A DNA stretch of 64,000 bases from Trichocoleus sp. FACHB-40 (GTDB lineage Bacteria; Cyanobacteriota; Cyanobacteriia; Cyanobacteriales; FACHB-T130): NCBI RefSeq assembly GCF_014695915.1, contig NZ_JACJPF010000101.1, positions 186,001 through 250,000 of the forward strand. The letters are read 5' to 3'. Position numbers and translations under genes: made by a program. The notes beneath the pieces were generated by a model. It had not been told where the DNA came from. It worked only from the letters and a program-made list of their open reading frames with translations, and searched no databases. Positions 1-8,045 of this stretch are shown piece after piece (the stretch's first letter is position 1; each line of letters starts with the position of its first letter).

Positions 1-2
1 AG

Positions 3-1055
3 GATGAATCTTGGCATGAGGTTCTGCGCCTAGTTACGGGAATGATTGATACAAAATTTGCAGGTGAAATCCTAGATTATCTGATGGCGCAGAAGGGCGA
101 AGATGAAAAGTTTATCAATCTATTTTTAGCAGCTGAGTGCCTTTTAGAAGTCAGGAATCGCTCGGCAATTGCAGTAACATCTGACCAACTCCTCAATCAG
201 ATGAAGGGCTTAAGTCAGTATGACCTACCTTACGATTACATACCCTATGGAGTTGAGGCAAACTTGGTTTGGGAAATTCGCACTCAAGCTGTTTCATCTG
301 TCGCCACAACTTGGAAAGATGACCCGGATACCTTACCTTGGCTCAAACAACGGGCGCAAGCGGATGACGATTCGGATGTGCGACAAGCAGCGGTGCAAGA
401 ATTAGCCCGTGGTTGGAAAGATGACCCGGATACCTTACCTTGGCTCAAACAACGGGCGCAAGCGGATGACGATTCGGATGTGCGACAAGCGGCGGTGCAA
501 GAATTAGCCCGTGGTTGGAAAGATGACCCGGATACCTTACCTATTCTCAAACAACGGGCGCAAGCGGATGACAATCCGGCTGTGCGACAAGTGGCGGTGC
601 AAAAATTAGCCCGTGGTTGGAAAGATGACCCGGATACCTTACCTATTCTCAAACAACAGGCGCAAGCGAATGACGATTGGAGAGTACGACAAGCGGCGGT
701 GCGAGAATTAGCCCGTGGTTGGAAAGATGACCCGGATACCTTACCTTGGCTCAAACAACGGGCGCAAACGGATGACCATTGGTATGTGCGGCACGCGGCG
801 CTGGAAGAATTAGCCCCTGGCTGGAACGATGAGCCTGATATGTTTGAATTTTTGCACAATCGCGCCCTCAACGACTCATTTAAGCGTGAGTACGACTTTC
901 AAACCAACCCTCGGCAATACGCACTTGAGGCAGTTATCAAAAATTATCCTGACCATCCCCGGACTCTATCGCTGTTGCGCGATCGCTCTCTCAATGACCC
1001 AGACGAGACAGTGCGCGAGTTCGCCAGCGAGGAACTAAAAAAATTAGATCAATAA
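3..1055 (+). CDS. C-terminal part of a NACHT-type HEAT-repeat protein (5' end outside window)
   Basis: The reading frame is open from the first complete codon at position 3, so the ATG at 42 is internal and the gene begins before the window. The first residues (ESWHEVLRLVTGM) resemble the segment after the NTPase core in cyanobacterial NACHT proteins. Then come at least six 34-residue helical repeats with the core WKDDPDTLP, a DVRQAA turn and LARG, which is a HEAT/PBS-lyase-like pattern; a diverged repeat ends the protein. Such proteins couple a STAND-type NTPase to a repeat sensor, and several bacterial NACHT proteins are antiphage. That role here is inference, because the NTPase motifs are not visible. 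Units are nearly identical at DNA level, so the sensor is changing by duplication. Confidence 0.7.
   Translation, partial: DESWHEVLRLVTGMIDTKFAGEILDYLMAQKGEDEKFINLFLAAECLLEVRNRSAIAVTSDQLLNQMKGLSQYDLPYDYIPYGVEANLVWEIRTQAVSSVATTWKDDPDTLPWLKQRAQADDDSDVRQAAVQELARGWKDDPDTLPWLKQRAQADDDSDVRQAAVQELARGWKDDPDTLPILKQRAQADDNPAVRQVAVQKLARGWKDDPDTLPILKQQAQANDDWRVRQAAVRELARGWKDDPDTLPWLKQRAQTDDHWYVRHAALEELAPGWNDEPDMFEFLHNRALNDSFKREYDFQTNPRQYALEAVIKNYPDHPRTLSLLRDRSLNDPDETVREFASEELKKLDQ
311..820 (+). repeat. Five tandem 102-bp units encoding HEAT repeats
   Basis: Unit starts lie at 311, 413, 515, 617 and 719, exactly 102 bp apart, and a diverged sixth unit starts near 821. Units 1 and 2 differ by a single base; units 3 to 5 differ mostly at the codons for the exposed helix residues (after LP, and in the DDDSD segment). 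The frame is kept throughout. This is a coding repeat, not an array with spacers. Confidence 0.95.
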
Positions 1056-1081
1056 AATTAGAGAAAAATGGAGATAAACTC

Positions 1082-1333
1082 ATGACCGCTGTAAAGACAA
1101 CCAAAGTCTATGACGAAATTATTGATTTCATTGCTGCTGGAACTACTCCTCAAAGTGTTGTTAATTTTCGACTATCAGAAGCAGCGCAAGAACGTTTAGA
1201 AGACCTGGTTTATAAACACAAAGCAGGAGAACTTACACCAGATGAAAAACGGGAATTAGACTATTTCCTGACGCTAAAACATATAATGATCCTAGCAAAA
1301 GCACGGGCTTATAAGTATATTAAAGCTGAGTAA
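1082..1333 (+). CDS. Small protein of the family that usually precedes an HNH endonuclease
   Basis: An 83-residue acidic, helical protein with the N-terminal signature VYDEIIDFIAAGTTPQSV. I recognise it as a widespread cyanobacterial family, normally the upstream partner of a small HNH endonuclease gene; the molecular role is not established. The start ATG follows a purine-rich stretch 26 bp after the HEAT-repeat gene, so both may share a transcript. The downstream nuclease is broken here, leaving this gene as an orphan. An antitoxin or immunity role is possible from the pairing alone, but nothing in the sequence proves it. Confidence 0.7.
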   Translation: MTAVKTTKVYDEIIDFIAAGTTPQSVVNFRLSEAAQERLEDLVYKHKAGELTPDEKRELDYFLTLKHIMILAKARAYKYIKAE

Positions 1334-1349
1334 GTATTTAAAGTAAAAA

Positions 1350-1414
1350 GGGCGAATATAATTCGCATCTAGACAGACTAAACCCGCATAGGCGAACTTT
1401 GTTTATGTAGCCGC
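1350..1414. repeat. Dispersed structured repeat at the nuclease breakpoint
   Basis: GGGCGAATATAATTCGC opens a run that ends GTTTATGTAGCCGC and resembles a family of short cyanobacterial dispersed repeats (GCGGCTACA..AAACAAAGT type on the other strand). It sits exactly where the N-terminal part of the HNH gene should be. Family membership is from memory of such elements. Confidence 0.45.
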
Positions 1415-1599
1415 AATTTACAATCGCCAGGTATATTTTTCGACTAGATGAGAATACGATTCAACCGCTGACAGATATTGGCGAAGTAACTGCACGAATT
1501 CTAGATTTTAACAACGATGAGCGCATTCTAGAGCGACAAGAATTAATAGTAGTTGGTAAGTATCCGTCTGCATCTGCCCTAAGACGGATTAATAAGTAG
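1415..1599 (+). pseudogene. C-terminal remnant of an HNH endonuclease
   Basis: An open frame without a usable start runs to a TAG at 1597. It reads IFRLDENTIQPLTDIGEVTA, then LDFNNDERILERQEL and a final GKYP. The order 'FRLD..I.PLT..G..T...L..N..ER..ER' is the C-terminal pattern of the HNH nucleases that follow the 83-residue partner family. The catalytic HNH part is absent; a stop and the 1350-1414 repeat lie directly upstream. I infer deletion of the nuclease core. Confidence 0.5.
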
Positions 1600-1857
1600 A
1601 TTTACTGAGTTTAAAATAGTGCGACTTGAGCGATCGCATCCGTTTCTCTGCGTATTACTGGCGCGATCGCTTCACAGAAACTTTATAATTAGGCGGAAAT
1701 ATACCGATGTTTGTAAATATTTAGTAAAGATGTACTCGGAACAGTGGCAGCTTTACTTAAAGATTACGTAAAGTTAAATTGAGTGTATACGTATATTTGC
1801 GTAATAACCTCGGTTTCGTCCAGAAGACGAGTATTGTACTAAAGTAACGGAACACCT
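1600..1857. other. Gap, no gene recognised
   Basis: Contains two HIP1-type sites and an AT-rich run just before the gene at 1858, which may hold its promoter. I see no ORF, RNA or hairpin that I can support. Confidence 0.4.
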
Positions 1858-2340
1858 ATGAACTTGCGGACTATATCAAAAGAAGCATACAAAAGTAAGT
1901 ATTTACTCTTAAGCGTTTTAAGCCTGTCTATAGTTGCAGGGATCTCTTCTTTTGTCAGTTTTACATTAATTTCCCAGCGCAATTCCCGGACAGATTTCGT
2001 GCAGCAAGCTTCCTCTAAGGAGAGTGGCACGAAAAAGAGTTCTTCAAGCAAGAAGAACAAAGCTAAAAAAAATACCAATAAGTCGAAACTCTTTACAATG
2101 GAGCCAAGTTTTACAACTACTCCCCAGCCTAAAACTTTGCCACCTGCGTCAATAGCTACGCCTACCACCACTTTGCCGACTAAGTATCCCTCGGCACCTG
2201 TTACAACAACGAATTATGGAGGGATGATAACCACACCCTCGACTACCTTACCAAGCGCGTATCCCATCGCCCCTAGTACGACAAATAATAGTGGGACGAT
2301 AGGTATACTGAACATAACAACCAGCCCTAGAAGTTATTAG
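1858..2340 (+). CDS. Single-pass envelope protein with Ser/Lys and Thr/Pro low-complexity tail
   Basis: A 160-residue protein with no family that I recognise. Residues about 17 to 39 form one hydrophobic helix (LLLSVLSLSIVAGISSFVSF) after a basic N-terminus, so it is either membrane-anchored or secreted. A Ser/Lys-rich stretch (SSSKKNKAKKN) follows, then a Thr/Pro-rich tail with two similar copies of 'TTTLPxxYPxAP'. The tail resembles flexible surface linkers. Base composition and the presence of a clean stop argue for a real gene, but it has no partner in the neighbourhood. Confidence 0.5.
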   Translation: MNLRTISKEAYKSKYLLLSVLSLSIVAGISSFVSFTLISQRNSRTDFVQQASSKESGTKKSSSSKKNKAKKNTNKSKLFTMEPSFTTTPQPKTLPPASIATPTTTLPTKYPSAPVTTTNYGGMITTPSTTLPSAYPIAPSTTNNSGTIGILNITTSPRSY

Positions 2341-2360
2341 ATGGGCTATGGGGCTGAGTG

Positions 2361-2414
2361 CTACGATTTTTTGTAGTGCAAAAACTTGCCAGAGATGATA
2401 ACTACGCGATCGCT
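2361..2414 (-). pseudogene. Second, broken 3' end of a cyanase gene
   Basis: Read on the minus strand, these 54 bases give SDRVVIISGKFLHYKKS and a stop. This aligns with the last residues of the intact CynS encoded at 2749 ([18 protein letters not shown]), with one codon missing and several substitutions. An in-frame stop lies just upstream, so only the tail survives. It is best read as the relic of a duplicated or displaced cynS copy; the PCP-reductase-domain gene lies between the two. Confidence 0.6.
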
Positions 2415-2460
2415 ATCTCAACTAAACATCAAACGATCGCCCCTAAACTTTACGGCGCTG

Positions 2461-2652
2461 CTACTGCCCAAACTGTTGTTTAGCTTGCTGATAAACTTCC
2501 GCTGTTATTAATTTTTGCCCTGCTTCTTGGGCAAATTTTTCGATTTTTTTCCTAGCGGCGGGACGAACAAAAAAGGGAATTTCTTTCAACTTCGCTTCAG
2601 CTTCGGGTGTCCACTCTACCGCATTAGGTTGATTCGCCACAGTTTTCTCCAA
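2461..2652 (-). CDS. Stand-alone PCP-reductase-domain protein (ChlB/BchB C-terminal domain type)
   Basis: A 63-residue protein made almost entirely of the small domain found at the C-terminus of light-independent protochlorophyllide reductase subunit B. Visible signature: WTPEAEAKLKEIPFFVR, then ARKKIEKFAQEAG and an ITAEVY helix. Free-standing copies are common in cyanobacteria and their role is unknown. Protochlorophyllide reduction itself needs the large subunits, which are not here. It reads in the same direction as cynS upstream, with about 100 bp between them. Confidence 0.8.
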   Translation of the reverse strand: MEKTVANQPNAVEWTPEAEAKLKEIPFFVRPAARKKIEKFAQEAGQKLITAEVYQQAKQQFGQ

Positions 2653-2748
2653 AAAAAATCCTTAAAACAGGAGTTTAACAGGTAAGCGATCGCTCTTTCC
2701 AGCGTCTCATCAAGAACGCGATCGCCTTTCCTCAACCCTAGCAACGAG

Positions 2749-3189
2749 TTACCACTTTTTGTAGGGCAAAAACTTGCCAGACATGATGACTTTTACGCGA
2801 TCGCCTTTGGGATCTTCTTCCTTCTCCACATCCAAGGTAAAATCAATTGCGCTCATAATGCCATCACCAAACTTTTCGTGAATCACGCTTTTGATCGGCA
2901 TTCCGTAAACCTGCATTATTTCATAAAATCGATAAATCAAAGGGTCAGTAGGAACAACTGGCCCCAAGCCTTTTAGAGGGCTTTCTGTTAATTCTTTAGC
3001 ATAAACCGGGTTAACATCTAATGCAGCAACCAGCTTATTCGCCTCTTCCTCAGAAGCACTAGCTTGACGGTAGATCACCGCTGCAATCCATACCTCGTCA
3101 CGTCCCAATATTTTTTCTAAATCGCCAAAGCTTAGTTTCTTATTTTTTTTCGCATCTAAGAGTGTCTGAGTAATTTCTGGAACTTGCAT
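2749..3189 (-). CDS. cynS: Cyanate hydratase (cyanase)
   Basis: Decomposes cyanate with bicarbonate to ammonia and CO2 in the cytoplasm, supplying nitrogen and detoxifying cyanate. The protein has the CynS layout: an N-terminal helical DNA-binding-like fold ([20 protein letters not shown]) and a C-terminal catalytic part with [26 protein letters not shown] and a GKFLPYKKW end. The active-site Arg and Glu (RFYE) and the Ser in MSAIDF are present. I chose the ATG at 3189 over the one at 3207, because GAGGAG lies 7 to 8 bases before it; this gives 146 residues. No cynABD transporter is adjacent. Confidence 0.93.
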   Translation of the reverse strand: MQVPEITQTLLDAKKNKKLSFGDLEKILGRDEVWIAAVIYRQASASEEEANKLVAALDVNPVYAKELTESPLKGLGPVVPTDPLIYRFYEIMQVYGMPIKSVIHEKFGDGIMSAIDFTLDVEKEEDPKGDRVKVIMSGKFLPYKKW

Positions 3190-3227
3190 TATCAACTCCT
3201 CACCCATTATTTATTTAAGCTAAACAT

Positions 3228-3263
3228 GAAAAAGGCAAAAGTGATTTTCCTTTTGCCTTTTTC
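3228..3263 (-). terminator. Hairpin terminator after ndhH
   Basis: Perfect 14-bp inverted repeat, GAAAAAGGCAAAAG against CTTTTGCCTTTTTC, with an 8-base loop. Read from ndhH the stem ends in a T run. It separates ndhH from cynS, so cynS probably has its own promoter in the short gap. Confidence 0.75.
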
Positions 3264-3270
3264 ATTTTCT

Positions 3271-4455
3271 TTATCGATCCACTGAACCCATGATGATATC
3301 GATACTGCCCAAAATTGTCACGATATCAGCCACTTTCACACCCTTAATGATGTGAGGTAGGATTTGCACGTTAACAAAATCGGGAGTGCGAATCTTCCAA
3401 CGCCAGGGGAAAACGTTATCATCCCCAATCAAGAAAATTCCCAGTTCACCTTTGCCACACTCGACGCGGACATAGTGTTCGCCTTTAGGAATCTTGAAGG
3501 TAGGGGAGATTTTCTTACCGATGTACTGGTAATCAAAATCGTTCCACTCAGATTTTGCCCCTTCTGCCATGCGCTTAGCTTCCAAGTTTTCGTAAGGGCC
3601 ACCAGGAAGTCCCTTAAGGGCTTGGCGAAGAATTTTCACAGATTCGCGCATCTCCCGAATCCGCACTAAGTAACGGGCAAAACAATCCCCGGCAGTTTCC
3701 CACTGCACATCCCAGTCGAAATCGTCGTAGCATTCGTAGTGGTCAACTTTCCGCAAATCCCACTTCACCCCGGAAGCGCGCAGCATGGGGCCAGAAAGTC
3801 CCCAGTTAATCGCTTCTTCCCGGCTGATAGTGCCAACGCCCTCAACCCGACGGCGGAAAATGGGGTTGTCGGTAATCAAGCGTTCGTATTCGTCAACCTT
3901 GGGGTAAAAGTAGTCGCAGAAGTCTTGGCACTTGTCAACCCACCCGTAAGGCAAATCAACGGCAACTCCTCCAATGCGGAAGTAGTTGTTGTTCACCATC
4001 CGATAACCAGTAGCGGCTTCCCACAGGTCATAAATCAACTCCCGTTCCCGGAAAATGTAAAAGAAGGGAGTCTGTGCGCCAACGTCAGCCATGAACGGGC
4101 CAAGCCACAGCAAGTGGTTGGCGATGCGGTTCAGTTCTAGCATGATGACACGGATGTAGCTGGCGCGTTTGGGAACCGCAATATCAGCCAGCTTTTCTGG
4201 GGCGTTGACGGAGATAGCCTCGTTAAACATCCCTTCGGCGTAGTCCCAGCGACTAACGTAAGGAACGTACATGATGTTGGTGCGGTTTTCGGCAATTTTT
4301 TCCATGCCGCGATGCAGGTAGCCGATTACGGGTTCGCAATCTACGACATCCTCGCCGTCTAGGGTGACGATTAGTCGCATCACTCCGTGCATGGAGGGAT
4401 GGTGCGGCCCCATGTTCAGCACCATCGGTTCAGTTCTAGTTTCTAACTTTGCCAT
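3271..4455 (-). CDS. ndhH: NAD(P)H-quinone oxidoreductase subunit H
   Basis: The 49-kDa subunit of the cyanobacterial NDH-1 complex in the thylakoid membrane; it forms part of the quinone-binding peripheral arm used in respiration and cyclic electron flow. The 394-residue length is normal for the family. Signatures seen are [14 protein letters not shown] near the N-terminus, GYLHRGMEK, and the C-terminal [15 protein letters not shown] and DIIMGSVDR. It is encoded alone, divergent from rsmH with only 90 bp between the chosen starts, so the two promoters must overlap. Confidence 0.97.
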   Translation of the reverse strand: MAKLETRTEPMVLNMGPHHPSMHGVMRLIVTLDGEDVVDCEPVIGYLHRGMEKIAENRTNIMYVPYVSRWDYAEGMFNEAISVNAPEKLADIAVPKRASYIRVIMLELNRIANHLLWLGPFMADVGAQTPFFYIFRERELIYDLWEAATGYRMVNNNYFRIGGVAVDLPYGWVDKCQDFCDYFYPKVDEYERLITDNPIFRRRVEGVGTISREEAINWGLSGPMLRASGVKWDLRKVDHYECYDDFDWDVQWETAGDCFARYLVRIREMRESVKILRQALKGLPGGPYENLEAKRMAEGAKSEWNDFDYQYIGKKISPTFKIPKGEHYVRVECGKGELGIFLIGDDNVFPWRWKIRTPDFVNVQILPHIIKGVKVADIVTILGSIDIIMGSVDR

Positions 4456-4545
4456 AAATTACATTTTGTTTCGCGGCCTCTTGATTCTAATTATGACGCT
4501 TTGAGGCTTAATGAGATTGAGGCATTGATGTTAAAGGCAAATAGG

Positions 4546-5415
4546 ATGAATAAGGCAAGTTTTTATCATGTTCCTGTTTTGAGTCGGGAGTTAATTGAGG
4601 GGTTGGCAATCCGTCCAGGGGGACACTATTTAGATGCAACGGTGGGGGGTGGTGGTCACAGTCGGTTAATTCTGGAAGCTGCGCCGGATACTCAAGTGAC
4701 GGCTATTGACCAAGATCAGCAAGCGATCGCATCCGCCCAAACCGAACTCGCCCAGTATAGCGATCGCATCCACTTCTACCACGGCAATTTTTCTGAGTAT
4801 CAGCCGAAAAATCTCAGTTTTGATGGTATAATAGCCGACTTGGGTGTTAGCTCGGCTCAGTTCGATGTACCAGAGCGAGGCTTTAGTTTTCGCCACGAAG
4901 CCGAGTTAGATATGCGGATGAACAGGGAGCGATCGCTTACAGCAGCTGAGGCGATCAATCACTGGGAAGAATCGAAACTGGCAGATATCTTCTTTAAATA
5001 CGGGGAAGAACGCCTATCTAGACGAATTGCCAGGGCAATTGTGGAAAAACGCCCGTTTCAGACGACAACACAGTTAGCAGAAGCGATCGCTTATAGCGTT
5101 CCCAAAGCATACCGTTACGGCAGAATTCACCCAGCTACTCGCGTCTTTCAAGCTTTGCGAATTGTAGTTAACGATGAATTAACCGCACTGGAAACCTTCA
5201 TAAATAAAGCACCCACTTGGTTAAAACCAGAAGGCAGAATTGGAATTATCAGTTTTCACAGTTTAGAAGACCGACTGGTAAAGCACGGGCTGCGGGGAAC
5301 GTCAATCTTACGGGTGTTGACGAAAAAGCCGATTATACCACAAGAAGATGAAATAGGAAATAATCCGCGATCGCGTTCAGCTAAGCTGCGAATAGCAGAA
5401 CGAAAGGAGCCTTGA
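4546..5415 (+). CDS. rsmH: 16S rRNA (cytosine1402-N4)-methyltransferase
   Basis: Methylates C1402 in the decoding centre of 16S rRNA using S-adenosylmethionine. Seen: N-terminal [10 protein letters not shown], the SAM-binding [25 protein letters not shown], the RGFSF motif, [14 protein letters not shown], and a C-terminal [12 protein letters not shown]. The frame opens at a TTG at 4501, with ATGs at 4528 and 4546. I prefer 4546 because related proteins begin only a few residues before YHVPVL. The shadow frames inside carry nothing. Confidence 0.93.
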   Translation: MNKASFYHVPVLSRELIEGLAIRPGGHYLDATVGGGGHSRLILEAAPDTQVTAIDQDQQAIASAQTELAQYSDRIHFYHGNFSEYQPKNLSFDGIIADLGVSSAQFDVPERGFSFRHEAELDMRMNRERSLTAAEAINHWEESKLADIFFKYGEERLSRRIARAIVEKRPFQTTTQLAEAIAYSVPKAYRYGRIHPATRVFQALRIVVNDELTALETFINKAPTWLKPEGRIGIISFHSLEDRLVKHGLRGTSILRVLTKKPIIPQEDEIGNNPRSRSAKLRIAERKEP

Positions 5416-5456
5416 TATACCGTCGCCCGTAATATCTGCGACAGAAACACGGGCAA

Positions 5457-5477
5457 GGGCATGGCAATGCCATGCCC
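5457..5477. repeat. GGGCATGGC hairpin, dispersed
   Basis: GGGCATGGC-AAT-GCCATGCCC, a perfect 9-bp stem between the convergent rsmH and kinase genes, followed by CCTACAGG. The same hairpin recurs at 18624. It may end transcription, but it lacks a T run. Confidence 0.6.
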
Positions 5478-5536
5478 CTACAGGCAATTGATATGTTGTA
5501 TTCTTTTTTAAAATTGGTACTATTAATTGCTAACTT

Positions 5537-6880
5537 TTAACTTAAAACTTCTAACTCCACAGGAATTTGTCTTGGCAATTCCACCTGAAAAATGGAGCCT
5601 TCCCCCAGCTGACTCTCTACCTTAATCTTTCCCTGCATCATCCGAACCAAGCGATCGCTAATCGCCAGCCCCAAACCAGTACCGCCCCTGTCGCGTGTTA
5701 GACTCTGATTGAGTTGGCGAAATTCTTGAAAAATGTGCTGTAAGTCGGACGGATCAATGCCAATCCCCGTGTCTTTAACAGCGATCGCTACTCGGTTATC
5801 AGACAACTCCTGCGCCTCCAGCAAGATGCTACCAGAGTCAGTAAACTTAATTGCGTTGGAGATGAGATTAACTAAAATCTGCCTCAAACGGGCTTTGTCA
5901 TTGACAACACAAGGGTTATCCAGACAACATTGAATATTCAGTTCCAACTGCTTCTGCTCTGCCAAACACTGGAGTTCTTCAACGGTTTCCTTCACCAGTC
6001 CGACTAAGTTAAATTCTGCTAAGTCAAGATCCAGCCGTCCAGCCTCCAGCTTAGAGAAATCTAGAATCTCCTCGATCATCTTCAGCAGGTGCTTACCACT
6101 GTTAAGAATGCGCTCCACCATATTTGCTTGACTTGGGGGCAAGTGATGGTTACGCTGGCGCAGCAGCAATTGGGAAAAGCCAATAATCGCGTTCATTGGA
6201 GTACGCAGTTCGTGGGACATCAACGCCAAAAACTGCGATTTCAACCGAGAAGCTTCTTGAAGTTGGAGATTTTGCAGATGATAGGCGCGAATTTTTTCTT
6301 CAGCTTCCTTGCGGGCGGTGATGTCGCGCATCATCCAGCGCAAAGAGACAACCTTATCTTGGCGATCGCGCACACTGGCGACAGTCAGAGCAGCATGAAA
6401 GCAGTTGTCATGACGCGGTTTTACAACCACCTCCCACTCACGCTCCGAGCCGCCTTCGCGCAGCCGCAGAAGTTTGGTACGAAAAGCGCGTCGTTCTTCC
6501 TGGGAGATAAAGATGATTAACGGCTTCCCCATTAAATAATTGTGCGCGATACCCAGCAAATCAGCGGCGGCGCGATTGGCTTCCCGAATTGTCCCATCAG
6601 CATCAGTCACCAGGTAGCCATCTGGCGCGAACTCGAACAACTCCTGATAGCGCTGGCGTTCCGCTTCCACTGTTTCCCGCGCCGATTCCAGTTGCTCATT
6701 TTGCTGGCGCAGTTCCTCTTCAGCGACGCGCAGTTCTTCCAACGAGGTGCGGAGTTCTTCGAGAGAGTCCGCCAGCAGTGCTGGATACTCTATTACATGG
6801 GATTCCCCAGCTCGCTGATATAAGCTACCAGCGCGGTTATACACCTTCTTCATGTGCTGGGTAAATTCGTTGGTGTTCAT
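5537..6880 (-). CDS. Cytoplasmic PAS sensor histidine kinase
   Basis: 447 residues without a membrane segment. A coiled coil (repeated EELR units, residues about 38 to 78) leads into one PAS domain (about 80 to 195), a short linker, the dimerisation/phosphoacceptor domain with SHELRTPMNAIIGF (His near residue 220), and an ATP-binding domain with LVNLISNAIKFTD, DTGIGI and GGTGLGLAI. It autophosphorylates and should pass phosphate to a receiver; none is fused. The closest separate receivers in the window are at 15137 and 32520. The last residues (ELEVLS) are encoded by a heptanucleotide repeat that also supplies the stop. Confidence 0.88.
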   Translation of the reverse strand: MNTNEFTQHMKKVYNRAGSLYQRAGESHVIEYPALLADSLEELRTSLEELRVAEEELRQQNEQLESARETVEAERQRYQELFEFAPDGYLVTDADGTIREANRAAADLLGIAHNYLMGKPLIIFISQEERRAFRTKLLRLREGGSEREWEVVVKPRHDNCFHAALTVASVRDRQDKVVSLRWMMRDITARKEAEEKIRAYHLQNLQLQEASRLKSQFLALMSHELRTPMNAIIGFSQLLLRQRNHHLPPSQANMVERILNSGKHLLKMIEEILDFSKLEAGRLDLDLAEFNLVGLVKETVEELQCLAEQKQLELNIQCCLDNPCVVNDKARLRQILVNLISNAIKFTDSGSILLEAQELSDNRVAIAVKDTGIGIDPSDLQHIFQEFRQLNQSLTRDRGGTGLGLAISDRLVRMMQGKIKVESQLGEGSIFQVELPRQIPVELEVLS

Positions 6881-7740
6881 TTTGGGAACTACAGGTTGTT
6901 TTTAAAAATAAAGGGTATAAAAGGATTCTTCAATTTTTCTTGTCTTGCTTCCAGGTTTGGGAAATAAAGCTACTTTTTTTTGTTTTCGGCCCTTTTGGCT
7001 TTTCTCTTCCTATAGAGAGATTTCCTAGAGAGAGATTAATTGTTGCGATCGCTTGTGCTTACGCGCTGGCGGAACATCACTAACCTAGATGTATTGGTTT
7101 GAATAGGGTTTCTTTTAGAGTAAGTGAATATTACTATACGCCCCTAGAGCTTTAAAGTAATCCACAATTTGGTGATTATTACAAAAACCCAAGTTTATTA
7201 AGGCATTTGTGGGATTTGGCTGGCCCTCGTCCCCATCCACGATCCTTATTCAAACCGGATTTTACTGCTTCTGGAAAGCAATGTCGGAAAAAATTCCTTT
7301 TCACCCACCAGTCATTGAATGGAGTAGTAACAAAATTATGCTTTTCATGTTAAAGCCTTTTTGAGATTCTACACGACCAATGTGTTTTAAGTTTCTGCTT
7401 ACTTTCTCAGAAAAGCCCTTGTTTATTAGCCATTTTGCCAAACTCAGCCGAAAACTAGATTTTTCGGCTTATAGCTTCAGCTATCTCACGATTCCTGGGT
7501 AAATGTTTCAAACTATTAAAACGGGTTTAAGTTTTTAGCTTGAAATTTATTTCCAGGCTCATGAATCCAAGAAGTTTATTTTTTTGTTAAGAATTTCGCC
7601 ATTTGTTACTTTCCTGTGTAATTACGTAATTTGAAATTGGTATATCCTTATAGACATAAGATTTACAAACTTAGGATGTTTATCACTCCCCTATCAGGCT
7701 GAAACTAACTAGCTCTTAAGTTATATACAAGATTTCACCT
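6881..7740. other. Long gap without recognised gene
   Basis: About 860 bp between the PAS kinase and the first structured repeat. It is AT-rich, with scattered stops in all frames. I see no tRNA, conserved ORF or riboswitch. The segment near 7230-7330 looks faintly coding but I cannot assign it. Confidence 0.4.
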
Positions 7741-7776
7741 AAGAGGATGTCCCAGAAGTGTCAAAAGTTAGTTTGA

Positions 7777-7840
7777 CCCCCCAGCCCCCGCGCTAACGCG
7801 CCGCTGCGCTAGAAAAAAGGGGGGAGAATCAAGTCTTAGT
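7777..7840. repeat. CCCCCC..GGGGGG structured repeat, copy 1
   Basis: Starts with a C run and CAGCCCCCGCGCTAACGCG, then CGCTGCGCTAG, AAAAAAGGGGGG and a tail ending CAAGTCTTAGT. The C and G runs can pair to fold the whole unit into a hairpin. Preceded by GTGTCAAAAGTTAG, which is also found before copy 3. Confidence 0.85.
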
Positions 7841-7890
7841 ACCTACCGTGTATACACAAGTCTTCTAGCGCTGTCCTATAACGTTTTGAT

Positions 7891-7984
7891 CCCCCCTAGC
7901 CCCCGCGCTAACGCGCCGCTGCGCTAGAAAAAAGGGGGGAGAATCAAGTCTTAGTCCCCCTTTTTAAGGGGGATGCAAGGGGGA
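7891..7984. repeat. CCCCCC..GGGGGG structured repeat, copy 2
   Basis: Same core as copy 1 with one C/T difference in the first arm. It continues with CCCCCTTTTTAAGGGGG and ATGCAAGGGGGAT, a second hairpin that copy 3 also has. The 50-bp distance between copies 1 and 2 suggests local duplication. Confidence 0.85.
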
Positions 7985-8045
7985 TCTCCACGGGTGTATC
8001 CCAAGTTTTGCAAAAATACTAGGCGATTTCCAGTCTGTGGGCGAT

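Noticed and set aside
311-820. Regular 102-bp spacing as a possible CRISPR or tandem DNA array
   Set aside because: The units are coding, in frame and contiguous, with no spacers.
284-871. Minus-strand Ser/Cys-rich frame across the HEAT units
   Set aside because: It is the complement of the coding repeats; the repeat period and composition explain it.
1839-2171. Minus-strand frame over the envelope protein
   Set aside because: The plus-strand protein has the clean anchor and motif pair; the minus frame is its shadow.
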